DNA from: Erythrocercus mccallii
Lineage: Eukaryota; Chordata; Aves; Passeriformes; Dicruridae
Length of the DNA stretch: 64,000 bases
Reading direction: 5' to 3'
NCBI GenBank assembly: GCA_013397435.1
Contig: VZRG01000363.1
Span: forward strand, 62,001 to 126,000
Shown: positions 13,798-27,200 of the stretch, piece after piece
How the letters are laid out: every line of letters starts with the position of its first letter
Position numbering within the stretch: the stretch's first letter is position 1
Made by a program: the position numbers and the translations under genes
The notes under the pieces: model-generated
What the model saw: the letters and a program-made list of their open reading frames with translations, nothing else
What the model was told of the DNA's origin: nothing
The model's database searches: none

Positions 13798-16700
13798 ACA
13801 TTGGAGGCCAAGGACACTCAGGAACCTGATTTACAAATTCTATGTAGCGTGAGAATACACAAACACATTGTGCATTCAGAAGCCAGAAAAATAGCAATAA
13901 ATCAAAAAATAGTTTACCCAACCAAAAAAAAAAAAATCCCCCAAACCAACCATCCCTACTCTTGCCTTTATCAGGACTGGAATTTAGGTAATAATCTGAT
14001 ATTCCCTGCCATGCTTTTGACTGCCACTGGATCACTACCATGTGTGAAGTCAGCTGATATCCAGGGATGTCTTCCCACCTATGGAAATTCAGTATTACAA
14101 TGTCTCTTTTCTCCCCTGATGAAATTCAAGCATTTAGACTAATGTCTCACATATTCATTTGCTGAAATAGATCTGATAAATCCATGCTTTTAATACAGCT
14201 TTGCCAGGTTCTGCTTCAGATTCTTCAGCCACTGTCACCAAGACTTTAACCTGCCTTTTCTTAGTTCCATTTTCCTCAGTGGCGTTAAAGACATTTACTT
14301 CCATAGAGTGTTTTATGCTGAATTTAGCTAAAGAGAATCCAGTTATGACAGATTTGAGATATCTGTTGCTACAACAGTTTAGTTCCTCAGTTACTTTGAC
14401 TGAGCAGTTCCATGCACTAAAACTGTCAGGTTCACATTGGAGATATAAGCAAAAGCTCTGCCAAAAATCTGACAGACTGATTATTTACATATTTTTAGTA
14501 CTGCCTTGTCACAAGACTTCAGTTTGAAGATCTCAGACTTTGACTCTTAGCCCAAAGGGATCTCCTGGCTTTACTTCTCAAAACAAGTACAAATGCTTCC
14601 TATTCATAGGAACAGCTCTATTTCAATAAATTCAGGCTTGCTTTAGCTGAAGTGCAGTATTACTTCCAGTTGACCATTGCAAGCTGTCTCTGCACTAAGG
14701 ATATGTAAGGGATCACTACCTGCTTGGATGAAAATTCTCCTGTTTTTCCAAGTGTTTTGCCCTTGTTTCCAACCATTGCTCTGCTGTGCCCTGGTGCCCA
14801 GGAAATACTGCACAGGAAGCCTGGAAACCACATCTCACCTTACAGGTGTGTTCTCCTCACCTGTGATCTCCAGGAATCTGACAAGCTTAATACAGGGCTG
14901 GTCAGAACCTGGGACAAGACTGAGAGGACAGATTCTGTTTGCAGTGATAGTTAAAGCTGGCAATCTGGTCTGCAGGGGTTTCTGGAATTCTTGCACAGAG
15001 CAGATGGCTGGTGCCTCATGGGGTACCTGGCAGTCACAGATCCCATTGAAAACCCAACACCACAAGTAACTGGGTGGGAGTGAGGGCTGTCAGGAAACTG
15101 GGTCTCTCTGGAATGTAATCCAACCAATACTCTGTCCCTTTTGGGGGAAGTACAGTGTGGCACTGAAACAGGACAGCACTATTTACTAACTCACAGCAGT
15201 AACATTCTGGGTTTTCTTTCTTTCCCAGTCTCTGAATCAGACTGAAATATTTGCAAGGCTGTTTGCAAGAGCTGATGAAACCCTAGCTCCAGATGGGACA
15301 GCTACAAGCTGATGTGTCCAAAAAATAAATTTGTACTAGAAAATGCTTATCTTTGGATATTGCAACAAGGGGACATATATGGTGTGAATTTACATTAGGA
15401 TCAAACTCAGAGGATCCTACCAACACTCACATCAACAGCCCCTGACTTACATGACAGAATGCCAGTGTTTGCTTAGTCCTGGTGTGCAGCAAAGCCACGA
15501 GTTGCTGGCAGGTGATACTGAGAGGCATCTGTGTTCAGGTGTTAAACTCCCTGCTCTACCCTGAGCACCTCTGAACTGCACCTGAATTCCAGGGTTTGTC
15601 TCGTGTGTGTACTAAGCAAAGCCTTTTTTAAGCTACTTGTCAGCAATCTTACAGCACCTCTAATGGTTTAGAACACCAGCAAACTGAAGGCAAATCTCTC
15701 AAGTCTTTGACAAGCAACCAACTACCACCTTATTTTGCACCATTATATTCAAAGCCTTGTAGAAACAAGTAGTCACACATTCATTGTGGTCTCTAAATTC
15801 TTGTATAAAGATTTTTAATATATTTTGTTTGAAAAGTGTGCTAAAACCCAATTAAACGTATTTGCTTCTAGCTTCAGGAACAGAGTGATGATGTGCCATT
15901 TTTTCTAAGTTTGCTGGTGAGCAGAGGGAGCAGACATGTAGTTTCACAAAAGAAAATTTGTCCAAATCAAACAACTCAAGCAGAAAAATAAATTATGAGC
16001 TTATCCTCCTCTAAGAAAAGAAAAAGATGGAAACATTTTTGGCAGCATAACAACATTAGCTGGAGAACATTAAATAATTAGTTGGCAGTGGTGAGCCTTT
16101 GAGTCAACTTCTTTGCTGTGAACGAGTTTTGCATTGCAAAGCAGGTTTGTAAAATTTAACAGCATTTTCACATTATAATTTTTTTTCTTATGTTGAGTAT
16201 CTCAAAATTAGCTGGGCCTGCTGGAATGCTGCTGCATACTGGCAAAATAAAAGGTGGAGGCTTTCAAAAGACACAAATGAGAGTTAAACACCCAAGTCCT
16301 GACCTTCAGGATGACTTTTGATGGGAACCAAGTATTTAACTACTCTTACATAGGAAAAAGAAAATTTAACATTTAAAGCACAGCTTTAAGAGATACCCAC
16401 CTGCAGGTGTGTCCAGGTGCCCAGACCATGGACATACAGTCACTCCAGTCCTCTCCCCAGCTGCTTGTCCCATCTCTGGCTTTTACTACAGCAGGATACC
16501 ACATATAAACATATTCTAACGCTTTCCTAACATAATGATCAGTTAAATAAAAACATGGTTCCAATTATTCCAATGGATTTGTATTAGCAGTGTCATTGAG
16601 ATGTGCACGGCACCACATGCAAGAAGAAAGTGCCTCCAACAGGGAATGGTGACAGCAGATGGACCATGCTCCATGCTAGAAAAGAAACTCTTCAACCTGG

Positions 16701-18598
16701 CCCAGGAAGAGGCAGGCACAAGCACAGCTTTATTTATGCACTGCTGCTTCCAGACCAGGGGAATGGGCAGCTCCAGGAACATTCCTTGCAAGGCAGTCAG
16801 ATCTGGGTGCAGAATGGTAAACACAACCTCCCAGCCTGAAAACTGGAGAGCTTCAGATACTCATGCAAGGAAAACAAGGCCCTGCTCCCTTCAACTTACA
16901 GCTCCTTCCCTTTCACTACTAGGAAGGTCACAGCAGTGATCCCTATGACAAGAAAATATTCAAAGCTGAATTCACAGCTCCCCTTCAGAACAGCATGGTT
17001 GATGAAACAAAATTTATACTTTTTTATACTTGTTTTCTGGGTCTGCTTATATTTTCATTTCAGGACCATCAAGGTTTTGTGTGGTGATTTTAAAAAGCCT
17101 GCTTTTCATTTTACATTGTGGTGATAGTTCTTTACATTTTGCAACAAGAAACCAAAAGTCTCTCCAGCAGTTCTATTAATAAAAATCCTTACAAGTAATA
17201 CAGCTGATCTGATAGCTTCACTAAGATTAAGGAAGCAAGTCAGCCTTCCAACGAAGATTTGGAAGGAAGCCTATAAATAGTCTGAATATTCATCCATTCA
17301 GCTGCTCCCCTTCTCCCTCCCTGCAAGCCCATCCCCTGGAGTTGTCCTGTGTCCATACCAGCCATGATGCCTTTCAAACATTTTTGGTTGCTTCTCACTC
17401 TCAGACTCCTCAGCCACATCCCAGTTAATCTTCCTGCATAGGAGTTGTCCTTAGAAGTGTCTGACCCAGAGCAGCATAGCAGAGAAATGTGCAGAGAGCT
17501 GATGACAATGCATTGCCTCAGACAAAAGCCAGCCCTGTTCTGAAATGTTCTATGTTGAGAAAACAAAGATTATTTCCAGTGTGCTCACTTATTACAGACC
17601 CTGAAGCAATTCCTGGCTATATCAAAACATCCCCTCTGTCTTTGTCTCAGAATAGGGGCAAAAATGCAAAAAGTTTTCATTTGCAAAATCTCAACTGAAT
17701 AATGACAAAGAAAAACCCTTACTGAAAGCAGTCCAGCACTACAGTCACAGAACTGCTACTTACTTGGATTTTGTATGGTTTCAATGATAAACTAACTTCA
17801 CTTCATGTAGAAAATAATCTCAAAGTATGAGTATAGCAATTAGATGTCATGACAAAAATACTCATAAACTGTTAAACATCAAAGGATTTACCTCAGCTTC
17901 ATAGGATTCCCCAATTCTCCAATCAATCAAACCAAAATTCTAATAACAAAAAGGAAAATTAACTATGATTTAGCTCATTTAATTAATTGACTGCTATGCA
18001 CCTATAGTATTTTTCCCCATTTGGTCTTGTCAATTTAATGGCTTCACTTATGCAAGACGTGTGTTAGGACTTGCAGTTGGTTGGGTGAAAGTACCTTACA
18101 TGAGGGCACAAGATAACAGCCTGAGGGACAGAGAATGCTGGCAAAAATTAAGTTACACTTAGGCAGCTCTAATTTAAAGGCTCTCTGAGCCCAAGATGTA
18201 TAATCCCTTTCGAATGAAACAAACTCTCATCTAGAGGAATCCAGGAAACCACTCTAAGTACAGTGTCCAGAGAAGGCCTTTCTGAAATTAGCAGAAAGCT
18301 ATTTCTGTCAAAGGGAAAAGTAAGAGACAGCTTTTTGTGGTTCACTAAAATACCTGTAAATCTATTTCTCTTTGGCATCGAGAGTAGTACAAAAGAAGAC
18401 AGAATTTTCCTTTTAGTAAGAATCAGTGATTTAACTCTCTACAGGAACAGCTTTCTACCCCCACAGGAAGAGCTTCCCCCCAGCACCCCCTCCCAAGACT
18501 CCTGTTGGCATTAGCCTCAATCAGCACAGTGCAGTCACCTGTTTTATGAATTATATAGTTCCCAGCAGGAAATAATGGGATATGGAAAACTTTCTCAG

Positions 18599-18632
18599 GA
18601 AAAGAAAGAAAGAAAAAGAAAAAAAAGGGAGG
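18599..18632. repeat. A/G-rich low-complexity tract (GAAA-like)
   Basis: The run of GAAA-type units ends in a poly-A stretch and then GGGAGG. Confidence 0.8.
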
Positions 18633-21600
18633 ATAACAACTCAGCTTTTTCAGTAACAGCGATGAAATCTGTAATAAAGACCAGCTGCCAGTGAGTTATT
18701 TTATTATCAGACAGATCAATTGAATGCACCTTAAGTTCCACACACATTGTTATTTATATCCACAGCTTGTCAGTGCGTGGCTAATTCCCACTGAGAGGGG
18801 AACGTGATTTACTGTGGCTGTGCACAGCTGCAGAGCCAGGAATGGAAGTGTTGACTCTCCCATGACTTTAAACAACCCTTCCACTGAAGGACTCTGTAGG
18901 CTTGAAGGTCAGACACACACAATGCAGTAACATCAGGACAACAGCTCCCCAAAATTACAGGAGCAGTTGAAATGCAGCAGTGAAGGAAAACTAAAAACCA
19001 CTGGAATGTTTTTTCAGGATAGCCTTACACTGTGCTGCTGGAAGAGCAGTAGTAGGCTGGCACGATGGCATCAAATGAGAAGGATTTATTTAGGCAGGGT
19101 AGGGGAGCAGAATCAAGCCCACAGAAGGATGCAAGCAAAAATATTATGAGGCTGCATTTCAATGGTGTCATAATATCATGTATAACCGAAAGGAAATTTA
19201 GTGTCTATAGAGCCATAGAAAAACTTTGTACAGAATGCATGAGTCAGTGCTGTAAACCAGCAATTGAGAGCCAAGATACAGCAAAAACAATCCAAGAGAG
19301 TCAGTCTGAACTAATTGCTAGGGTGCACAGAAGCTGGGCCAGCTGTGCTATTTGCTAACTGTAAGACAATAGCTGGCTGATTATTCAGCTTGTTTGTACA
19401 AATATGATGAACTGTTTTAAAATAAAAATAAGACAGCATTTTTACTACGCAAATCCAAGAATGAGGCAACCCAGGCCACTTTTCCATATGCAAGTTAAGT
19501 TGCTACTGAAAAGCAAAAGAAAGCCAGCAGAAAAAAGGAAATCAAGGAAACTCTCTCCAATACGAAGTGCCTATGACAAGTGACTCTTTAGAGGGCTGTT
19601 GGCACTTATTGTCACTGGTGATATCAGTTTCCATGGACTCTTGCTAGGACAGTAAATTAGAGCAGTTTCAACACAAGAAAGCCAGGTTTGGAGGCAACCT
19701 CCCAGTGGAACAAGTAACCTAATTAGTTTAAAGATGAAGCCTGGTAGAGTTATGAATGGTATAGGCCACAAGCTCCCACAAGGACCTGGATTTAACTAAA
19801 CAAGAATCTCTGGTCCTTAGCATTGCTAAGTGAGAGGGGAATAATTTACGTGCCTGTAGGTGCTTTGGTTGCTATTCAAGCCTTGCACAAAAGTCACAGA
19901 ACAGTAACAACACAGGGTTATATCAGGCTGGCTGAGTGGCAAGGCCCTTCTGGGGAGCTGGGAAAAGACTGCTCTGAATTGGAAAAAATTACTTCATATT
20001 TCCAATGGTCTTTAAGCTCCTACTGTGTAGTCCTCTGCCATCATTCCCAGGCCACTTTTAAGCCATAAACCACCTGCAAATCACACTGTTTCTCAGTAGT
20101 AATACTAACCTGCACATTGAGGTCTCATTTCTGCAAATTTTATAAATCCTTGGGAGATGCATTATGATCTACCTAAACAGCAGTGCCACAGACAACACAA
20201 GGTACTAGACACTTTCATGTCATAAACAACTTATCAGAATTTACCAGGTTTATAAACCACAAAAAATATATCCTTAATACCAACCTGTACAGAAAATATC
20301 ATCAGTGAAACTTTACTAGAAGTGTGACCTACTAAAGACTCTCTTTCAAGTCATATATCCACTTCCAAATGTTTATCACGTATGAAGAACACGTGTTATA
20401 AACGTGTGAAGAAAAGCACTAACATCTTTATACACTGATATATTCAAATTTTATCCAGGCTATTTAAGACCTGGGTCTTGGCTTTGTTGTTTTTTGTTAG
20501 AATTCCCACTCTGAATCATGTTTTTATATTGACTAGTCATATATAACAACACCTCTTTCTAGTGTCTTACACCCTCACCTCTGGAGGGCAGTGACCTTTC
20601 AGAGAGTTCTGCAAATGGACTCTGTAGCAAGTACAGTAGATAGTTCACTTGATTTGTTAATTCTACAACTTTCTGCTAGGTGCCAAATACATCTTAAGCA
20701 GCATGGGTCAACCTTTTCTGATTGACAGGTTGAAATAATCAGAAACTACAAATACAGAATGAACCTCAATCATAAGGTGAACAAAATGTTACAATCCAGC
20801 CCTAAGAGCTTGATCTCAGTAATTAACATGTACATCCCTTTACACTTAGTCGCCTTAAAAAAGAAGTCATTCTCAATGTTTCCCTCAATGAGGGAAAATA
20901 TGAGAAAGCTCAAATATACTTCCTTTCCTGTCCTATGGGACTCCAGATGTTATTTATGAATGTGAATTTATGTGGTACTGCTGTTCTCTAAGTGCTATGA
21001 TCCATTCATGGTTTACTGTCAGTGACCCTACTGTGCTGCACATAATTCTGGCTGTAAGATATTAACATTATCTTTAACCTTCAAAGTGCTTTCTTAAGCA
21101 AACTTTTAGAGTTAGAGACTTTCTGTTCATGTTAGGAGATATTTGACTCTCTGTAAACAAGGAAATAATCAGCATAAATTAATCTTTTAGGCATTAATGT
21201 AATTTTACCTTCATTAATTTTTACTGACTTCCCACTAACCTGGAAAAGCTGAATGGGGGGTCCATGGAGGGGTGGAAATACAGCTGGGAGAACAATGACT
21301 GGAATTGCTTTAGCTGGAATGCAATTCCCAAAACACCATGCAACTGTTTCTGCACTGAAACTCTTATGACTAGAAAAACAGTGGGAACACCATGTTACTA
21401 CATGAAAAAAAAAGCTGCTTTTAGTAGAAGGGGGTAAAGCTGCATCATGAAAATACATACTTGGGTCTGAACAAATTCACCATTTTGCCCCCCGGGAGAG
21501 GTGCAATCATTTACATCTTGAATAGGAGGGTTGGCTGGCAGAAAAAGCTCACTGTACACTGGATCAGATTTTCATATACTTGCAAAACTATCAGTTTTCA

Positions 21601-22069
21601 AAAGTGAAAATGAGTACTCCTCTATAGCTGTTTTCAGTATTTTTGATCACCCTCAGTCCAGAGACCAGAAATGCCAAGAACAAGCCCCCAGTTTCAGAGT
21701 CAAAAGTTCAGAATGACCTTTTAAAAATAGGCATCTTTTCACTAGTCCCTTTGGGTCTTCTGAACCTACACTGCTTTTTCACAAGGAACCACTTGGAAAT
21801 GCTTCAAATTAACAGGCTAAATTACAGCTCTGTTAAATCAGATATTACAGGTGGAAATGCTTTTCTTCCCACTAACACTCCTAAACCTTCAAAAATTAAA
21901 CCATGAGAAAGCTAAATCAAGAATGTTTGACTACATAACTTACTTGTTTGCAAAAAAATTCATTTGCATGCATCAACAGTAACCTAAAACATTCTGCATT
22001 AATTGGGGCCTGCTTAGAAGCTGACGCTCCAAAGGTGCACATCTGGAGCTTGCATGAAAAGGTCCTGCT

Positions 22070-22174
22070 CATAGAATCACAGAAGGGTTTGGGTTGGAAG
22101 AGATCTCAAGGATCATCTCATTCCTAACCCCTCTGCTATGGGCAGGATCACCTTCCACTAGACCAGGTTGTTCA
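22070..22174 (-). mobile_element. CR1 LINE 3'-end fragment (inverted)
   Basis: It starts CATAGAATCACAGAAGGGTT and continues TGGGTTGGAAGAGATCTCAA, then CTCTGCTATGGGCAGGATCA and CACTAGACCAGGTTG. This is the reverse complement of a CR1 3' terminus and is severely 5'-truncated, at about 105 bp. Confidence 0.9.
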
Positions 22175-22504
22175 TGATTAATACTCCTCAATGTTACAGT
22201 AGTAATATTCATCATAATTCAAATTCCCTCAACGTAATTCCACAGAAGACCACAGCTGAGATTTTAAATCATTTCATATTATGGACACCTCACCAGTCCT
22301 TCCTGCAGAAACATCTCTAAACCTACTTATGCATAATAAACCATTTTGAGAACACTACTGCTAAATTGTTCTCTGGAGCGAGCTGATAATTCATTTTTCT
22401 TTGTGCAAAGCTCAGCTGACTAATACCTCAAATCTCTTCCTTTTGTCTTTGCCTTTATTTCATGTAATAGAGTGAATTAGCCAGGGTCAGTATGAAAAAC
22501 AGTG
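22175..22504. other. Gap between two CR1 fragments, nothing recognised
   Basis: This is AT-rich non-coding sequence without visible structure. Confidence 0.5.
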
Positions 22505-22571
22505 TCCTGTCCGTAGCAGGGGGGTTGGAACAAGATGAATTTAAGGCCCCTTCCAACCTAACCCATTTTAT
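22505..22571 (+). mobile_element. Short CR1 3'-end remnant
   Basis: The stretch GTAGCAGGGGGGTTGGAACA, then AGATGAATTTAAGGCCCCTT, then CCAACCTAACCCATTTTAT matches only the last 65-70 bp of CR1 in plus orientation. It lies about 330 bp from the inverted CR1 at 22070, so the two are probably separate insertions. Confidence 0.75.
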
Positions 22572-22941
22572 CCTTCTCTTATATATATCCCACCTACTAT
22601 TTTTCAGGGTGACTTTACTGATATTCTGCTCTTACCCTGCCTTTAGCAGAGACTGCCAGGTTTCTTGCTCAGTCCCAAGAATGCTGTTTAGTCTGTTAGC
22701 TCAGGATGGTTGTGGATGTTTCTGTTATAAGCGTTTTTTGTAATGCCACTTCGGTTTCCTTGTAGAAAAACTGCTGTACTTAGATAATCCTGTTTTCTCC
22801 ATCCGTTACTGCTTTTATGATCAAAATCTATAACTGAAAGAAAAACACAAACACACACCTTGTAAAGAGGTGCAGAGTCAAATTAGGAGGAGTTTTTGTT
22901 CCTTGTTAACAGTTTAAAGTCACCCTTTATCCCGCTTATGT
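22572..22941. other. Gap between CR1 remnant and inverted-repeat arm, nothing recognised
   Basis: No coding potential or repeat phrase is seen in it. Confidence 0.5.
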
Positions 22942-23091
22942 CTGGATTCATGCTGGATATGCTTAGAGACTTGGAATTTTGCTTTGAATTAATTGAAACA
23001 AGAATGATCTATTACCATTGACACATTTTCCAGAGAGACTACTTGAGGGGAAATACTGACAAATGACAACCATTCAGCTTTGTTTGTAGGG
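22942..23091 (+). repeat. Long inverted repeat, left arm (150 bp)
   Basis: This arm begins CTGGATTCATGCTGGATATG and ends CTTTGTTTGTAGGG. Its reverse complement recurs at 24146-24295 with 8 mismatches and no gap over 150 bp, about 95% identity. Homology stops abruptly at both ends. I find no open reading frame or known repeat name for it. Confidence 0.95.
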
Positions 23092-24145
23092 CTCAAGCAA
23101 AGAGGGGCAACACCAAAGGCCTGGGAATTGCTGCAGCTTTGTTCCATCTCCCCTCACAGCTGCACATAGACACAAGGCTGAGGAGAATCCAGGTGCTGGG
23201 AAAGCTCCTCTACTCCCTTTTCAGAACATGCAAAATGGAAAGGTGGGATATAATTGAGTAGGTGCTATATACTGTGAACACTGAATGCAGTTCAGAGCCT
23301 TGTTCATCCCAGGGACTTAAAGAAGCAGCTGAAACTCCCTGCTTTCTCCTGCTGCTGTCTCATATTTCCTCTTCAGGAACAGGAAGCATGGCAGATACTG
23401 CCACCACATATTGCCAACTCTCCATTTGAATAACAAAATTTTTTTCCACAGCTAGGAATGAAAAAAAGCTCAAGGTTTCACAAAGATTTATCTTTCTGAG
23501 CTATTTGGGAAGAAGGAGGATGGTCATATAATTTTGTCTTTTCTGGTAAGTGAGAATTCTTATGCTTCAGCACCTAACTCACCTTTCCATATCTGTCATC
23601 TCTAAAAATCCTATCACTCCCAAATTAATTCAGATCACCTTTTTGTGGAGGGTGAGAAGGGTGAGATAAGTGACAGCCCAAGTGAAAAGCTCAGATCCTG
23701 AGAATGACAAGAATGCTGTCCATAGAAATATCCCATCATACCTGATGACCACTCCAGTGTCCCTGCCCTGCCATAAGGAAACAATCTTTTACCCTGGGCA
23801 AGAGGGTGATGGGAAGAAAATTTAGTTCTGGCTGCCCTGAGCTCTGTGGAATGCTGGCTCTAACTGGTTCAACCCTGTGTGTCCAAATGTGTATGTGGTT
23901 TTAACAGATCTAAGCTGCTCCTGCTCAAGAGGCAATATTCCATTTACATCCCAGCTATGAAGTTTTGGCAATGGTCTCCTCGGTTTATAACAATAACAAT
24001 TAGGGACTAGGGCAGATATTCTTCTCCCTAATGGTGAAAGGTCAATATTTTTATACTGGTTTTGTGATTTATTTTTAGTATTGCAAAGAAAGCACTTTAA
24101 GTCTTTGTCTGTTGCCTGAATGAATTAGGGAATAACACTGGACCA
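23092..24145. other. Spacer between the inverted-repeat arms; no gene seen
   Basis: This 1,054-bp stretch has no ORF of note, no CR1 phrase and no internal repeat that I could detect. It looks like ordinary AT-rich non-coding DNA. If the arms are terminal inverted repeats, this would be the body of a non-autonomous element. Confidence 0.5.
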
Positions 24146-24295
24146 CCCTACAAGCAAAGCTGAATGGTTGTAATTTCTCAGTATTTCCCCTCAAGTAGTC
24201 TCTCTGGAAAATGTGTCAATGCTAATAGATCATTCTTGTTTCAAGTAATTCAAAGCAAATTTTCAAGTCTCTAAGCATATCCAGGATGAATCCAG
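24146..24295 (-). repeat. Long inverted repeat, right arm (150 bp)
   Basis: Read on the minus strand this arm begins CTGGATTCATCCTGGATATG and ends CTTTGCTTGTAGGG, matching the left arm at 22942-23091. The arms are 1,054 bp apart. I see no target-site duplication outside the pair (flanks CTTATGT and CTGGAGT), so a transposon origin is not proven. Confidence 0.95.
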
Positions 24296-27200
24296 CTGGA
24301 GTTCCCCAAATCAACTTGCAAGTCACTGCAAAGGCCAGAAACATTTACAGTGGCAGTGCAGGCTGACAGAACTCTCAACTTTTGCTGCTAACTGCACTCC
24401 TGAAGAGACAGAATGGAAACAAATACCTCCAGAAGTGATAATAAAAGTAATTGAGAACTACCATGAAAACTTACCAGCTTAGAAACAAATTCTGCCCTTA
24501 GCAGCCAGAGGGAAAAAAAATTACTTGCACATCATTAAGTATTTTCTGCAGGAAGCAGCATTTGTGGGCAGTGAAAAGCTTAACAGCAGCATCTGTCTTC
24601 AACTATTTCTGGGCAATGTGGAAGGAAACTCTTCCCCAGGCAGACCTTGCTCCTGGATAGACTGAAAGAGCACCTCGGGAAATCCACTGTGACTTCTCAC
24701 AGAATTCCTTGAAGAATGACCCATTTCTGGGAACAGATTTACAGTTACTGGGCTTTCTTAGCAAGAACAGTTATTTCTTCAGCAATCACTTCCTTTTTCT
24801 AGCCAAAGAATAAATACAGAAACTGGGGAGCACCTTCTCTCAGGAGGTGTGCTCTCTCTTGCTCTCTCTTCAGCATTCACATCCAAAAGGTTCTTGCTGG
24901 TTCTCTTGTAGCCAAAATCTATCCTGAGAGAATATCAAACAATCTTAGGAGAACTGGCCTTTTCTCTTTAGAGGGAAGTGACCTGAGGTCACAGAAACAT
25001 TTCTGCTGCATTCTTGTGGAGGTCTTGAGGAGCTAGAAACAGCACAGAGTCTGACATGGCCCTGAAAAGTATCCATAATATTACCTTCTCAGTGGAAGAA
25101 TCCAGCACAGCTAAACTGGGATAAAAAGGCTACAAAACTGTACTTGGAGAGCTTTTTTTCCCTTGGGTGAGAACTGCTGACAAAGGGGACATCTTTTCCA
25201 TTTAAAAATAGTTACACATCTAACCCAAAAGCACAAAAACATAGTAAAACCAAACCAAATCACATTACCTACTCACTTCTTCCACTATTTTTACCTGTTT
25301 CTTCTTGTTATGGCAAGGATACTGCTTCCTATTGCTCTAACTCAGATGTGTCCAACTTCCAGATTTTTATGTTTTCCAGCAAAATTCTCAGCCTGTAACT
25401 TGGCAAGGACAGCTTCTCACCAAGTTCCCTTGAAAACTTTACAATGCCCACACACTTCCCCCCAGTCAGTACCCCAAATACCAGTACCCTTGCTTAATGC
25501 AGAAACTCTCCCTCACTATATGCAAAGAGGAATAAACCAGAATGAACCAGCCCAGAACATTCCCAGTGCAAGCCATATATTGTCTCCTAACATCTCAGTG
25601 TATGACAATGTCATTCTGTCTGTCCTCAGACACTGACAGATGCTGCAGAAAAGTATAATGTAGCACTGGACCAGGAGATTCGGAACAGCAATGTAACAAC
25701 TTGTATTGCTCAGTTACAGTGATGAACTGCTTGAAGATATCCATATATAGAGAAAATAAATTTGACCATACCAAATGATTTTTACAATACCAAGACCAGT
25801 TTTTGTCAAAGTCTTCTTCAGAGGCCATCAAGAATTGCAGTATTCACCCGCAATCCAACAGTGCCCACTACAAAACACTTGCTCTTTTAGCCAAGATCTT
25901 ACCCATGGAATAAACAAGAGATTTCCTTTGTGGCTCCACATCTCAATAGTTCCACAAAACTCCCATATGGATTGGCTCTCCTGCATTTACTTCATGTGAA
26001 ACACAGATTATCACAAATAATCATCAGCTTATTTTAACACCAGCAATGCTTGCTTACTGGCCAGTTATCTTTATGTCAATAACGTACTTTGTAAAGGAGG
26101 AATGTACTCTAGAACTCTGCTACAGACACGAGTCTGTAGTTTTCCTATTTAATTGTTTTCCCTTTTAAATATTGGTTCTATGTGATCTAATGTCTAATTA
26201 CAAAGTGTCAATCCTACATTAAAGTATTTGCTGCCTCACTTGCACATAGTATTTTGGGAGTTTGGGGAATCACCAAGTCTCAAAACAGACAACTTTGCAT
26301 TTTGGTTATACTCCAGACAATTCCAAAGTGCACATCCTCAGTCCCATCCCCACTGTCTGCTACAGAACAGGATTAGGAAAAGCTACCAACTTTCAAATAG
26401 CCACAGATAATGGAAGAAACATTGCCCTTATAGAGGTTTGCCTGGAATTACCAGCATTTCACCATCTTGAGCTTATCTTGGAAAGCTTCAACTTCACACA
26501 ACCTCATCACTGAGGTGTCTGCAGTAGTGAGCCCAGTTTTCGCAGCATCCTTTGAAATATTCCATCTACACAAACAGAAGATGCTGTGCTCCAATCTGCC
26601 TTTTCACAGTTCAAGACACCATTTTGTTTGCATCAATTTGCTCACAAAAACTGGATTCCAGTCCTGGCATTTCCTGCCTTTTATAGAAGCTGTGCAGGAA
26701 GATAAGGATGTTCTGAGTCAGCACAGAGCACAGAGGCTGAGCAGCACATGCAAGATGAGGGGAGTGTTTGTCTTTAGAAATACATTTTATTTTAGTGTAA
26801 GTGCATTATCAAATTTAGGGCTTTCCTTCAAGAAAGACATCATTGTCAAGCCTCATGTGCTTTTAGGCTGCATGTCAGACTGCATTAATGCCAAGTCATA
26901 ACCAATTAGCACTTTAAATACACCTTCATTGTACACACAACCTTTTTGATCATGGCAAGCTCAACATAACCCCTCTAGCATAAGGGTTTATAAAACAGCA
27001 TGAACTTCAAAACATCCCCATAGACTTACCCTGAGCTCTGCCCTGCCCAAGTGCCTCCTTTGCAGGTTAAAAGTGAAAGATCAGTTACAGACAATTACAG
27101 CTATGCCAGACAGAGGCATAATTTCACATGTGTCAGGGATAAGCAAACTGGTTGCCTGTACTGGTTCCAGAGGACTGATTACCTCTAAGCCTGGCTGGCC

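Larger units (their letters stand above)
937..22069. other. Large gene-free stretch (intergenic or intronic)
   Basis: Numerous ORFs of 60-144 codons occur on both strands, often overlapping. None shows a recognisable domain, a splice-linked neighbour or a bias that would mark a real exon. By mammalian gene order this region could be an intron of, or the space next to, the gene downstream of SLC25A36. Only low-complexity tracts and a small tandem repeat stand out. Confidence 0.5.

Noticed and set aside
14677..15069. Overlapping ORFs on both strands in a slightly GC-richer patch
   Set aside because: Neither strand shows a domain or plausible exon structure. I considered a repeat, but no CR1 phrase is present.
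22942..24295. Calling the inverted repeat a named DNA transposon
   Set aside because: No target-site duplication, no transposase remnant and no recognised terminal sequence. The structure is certain but its class is not.
26467..26901. 144-codon plus-strand ORF
   Set aside because: No recognisable motif; chance ORF in gene-free DNA.
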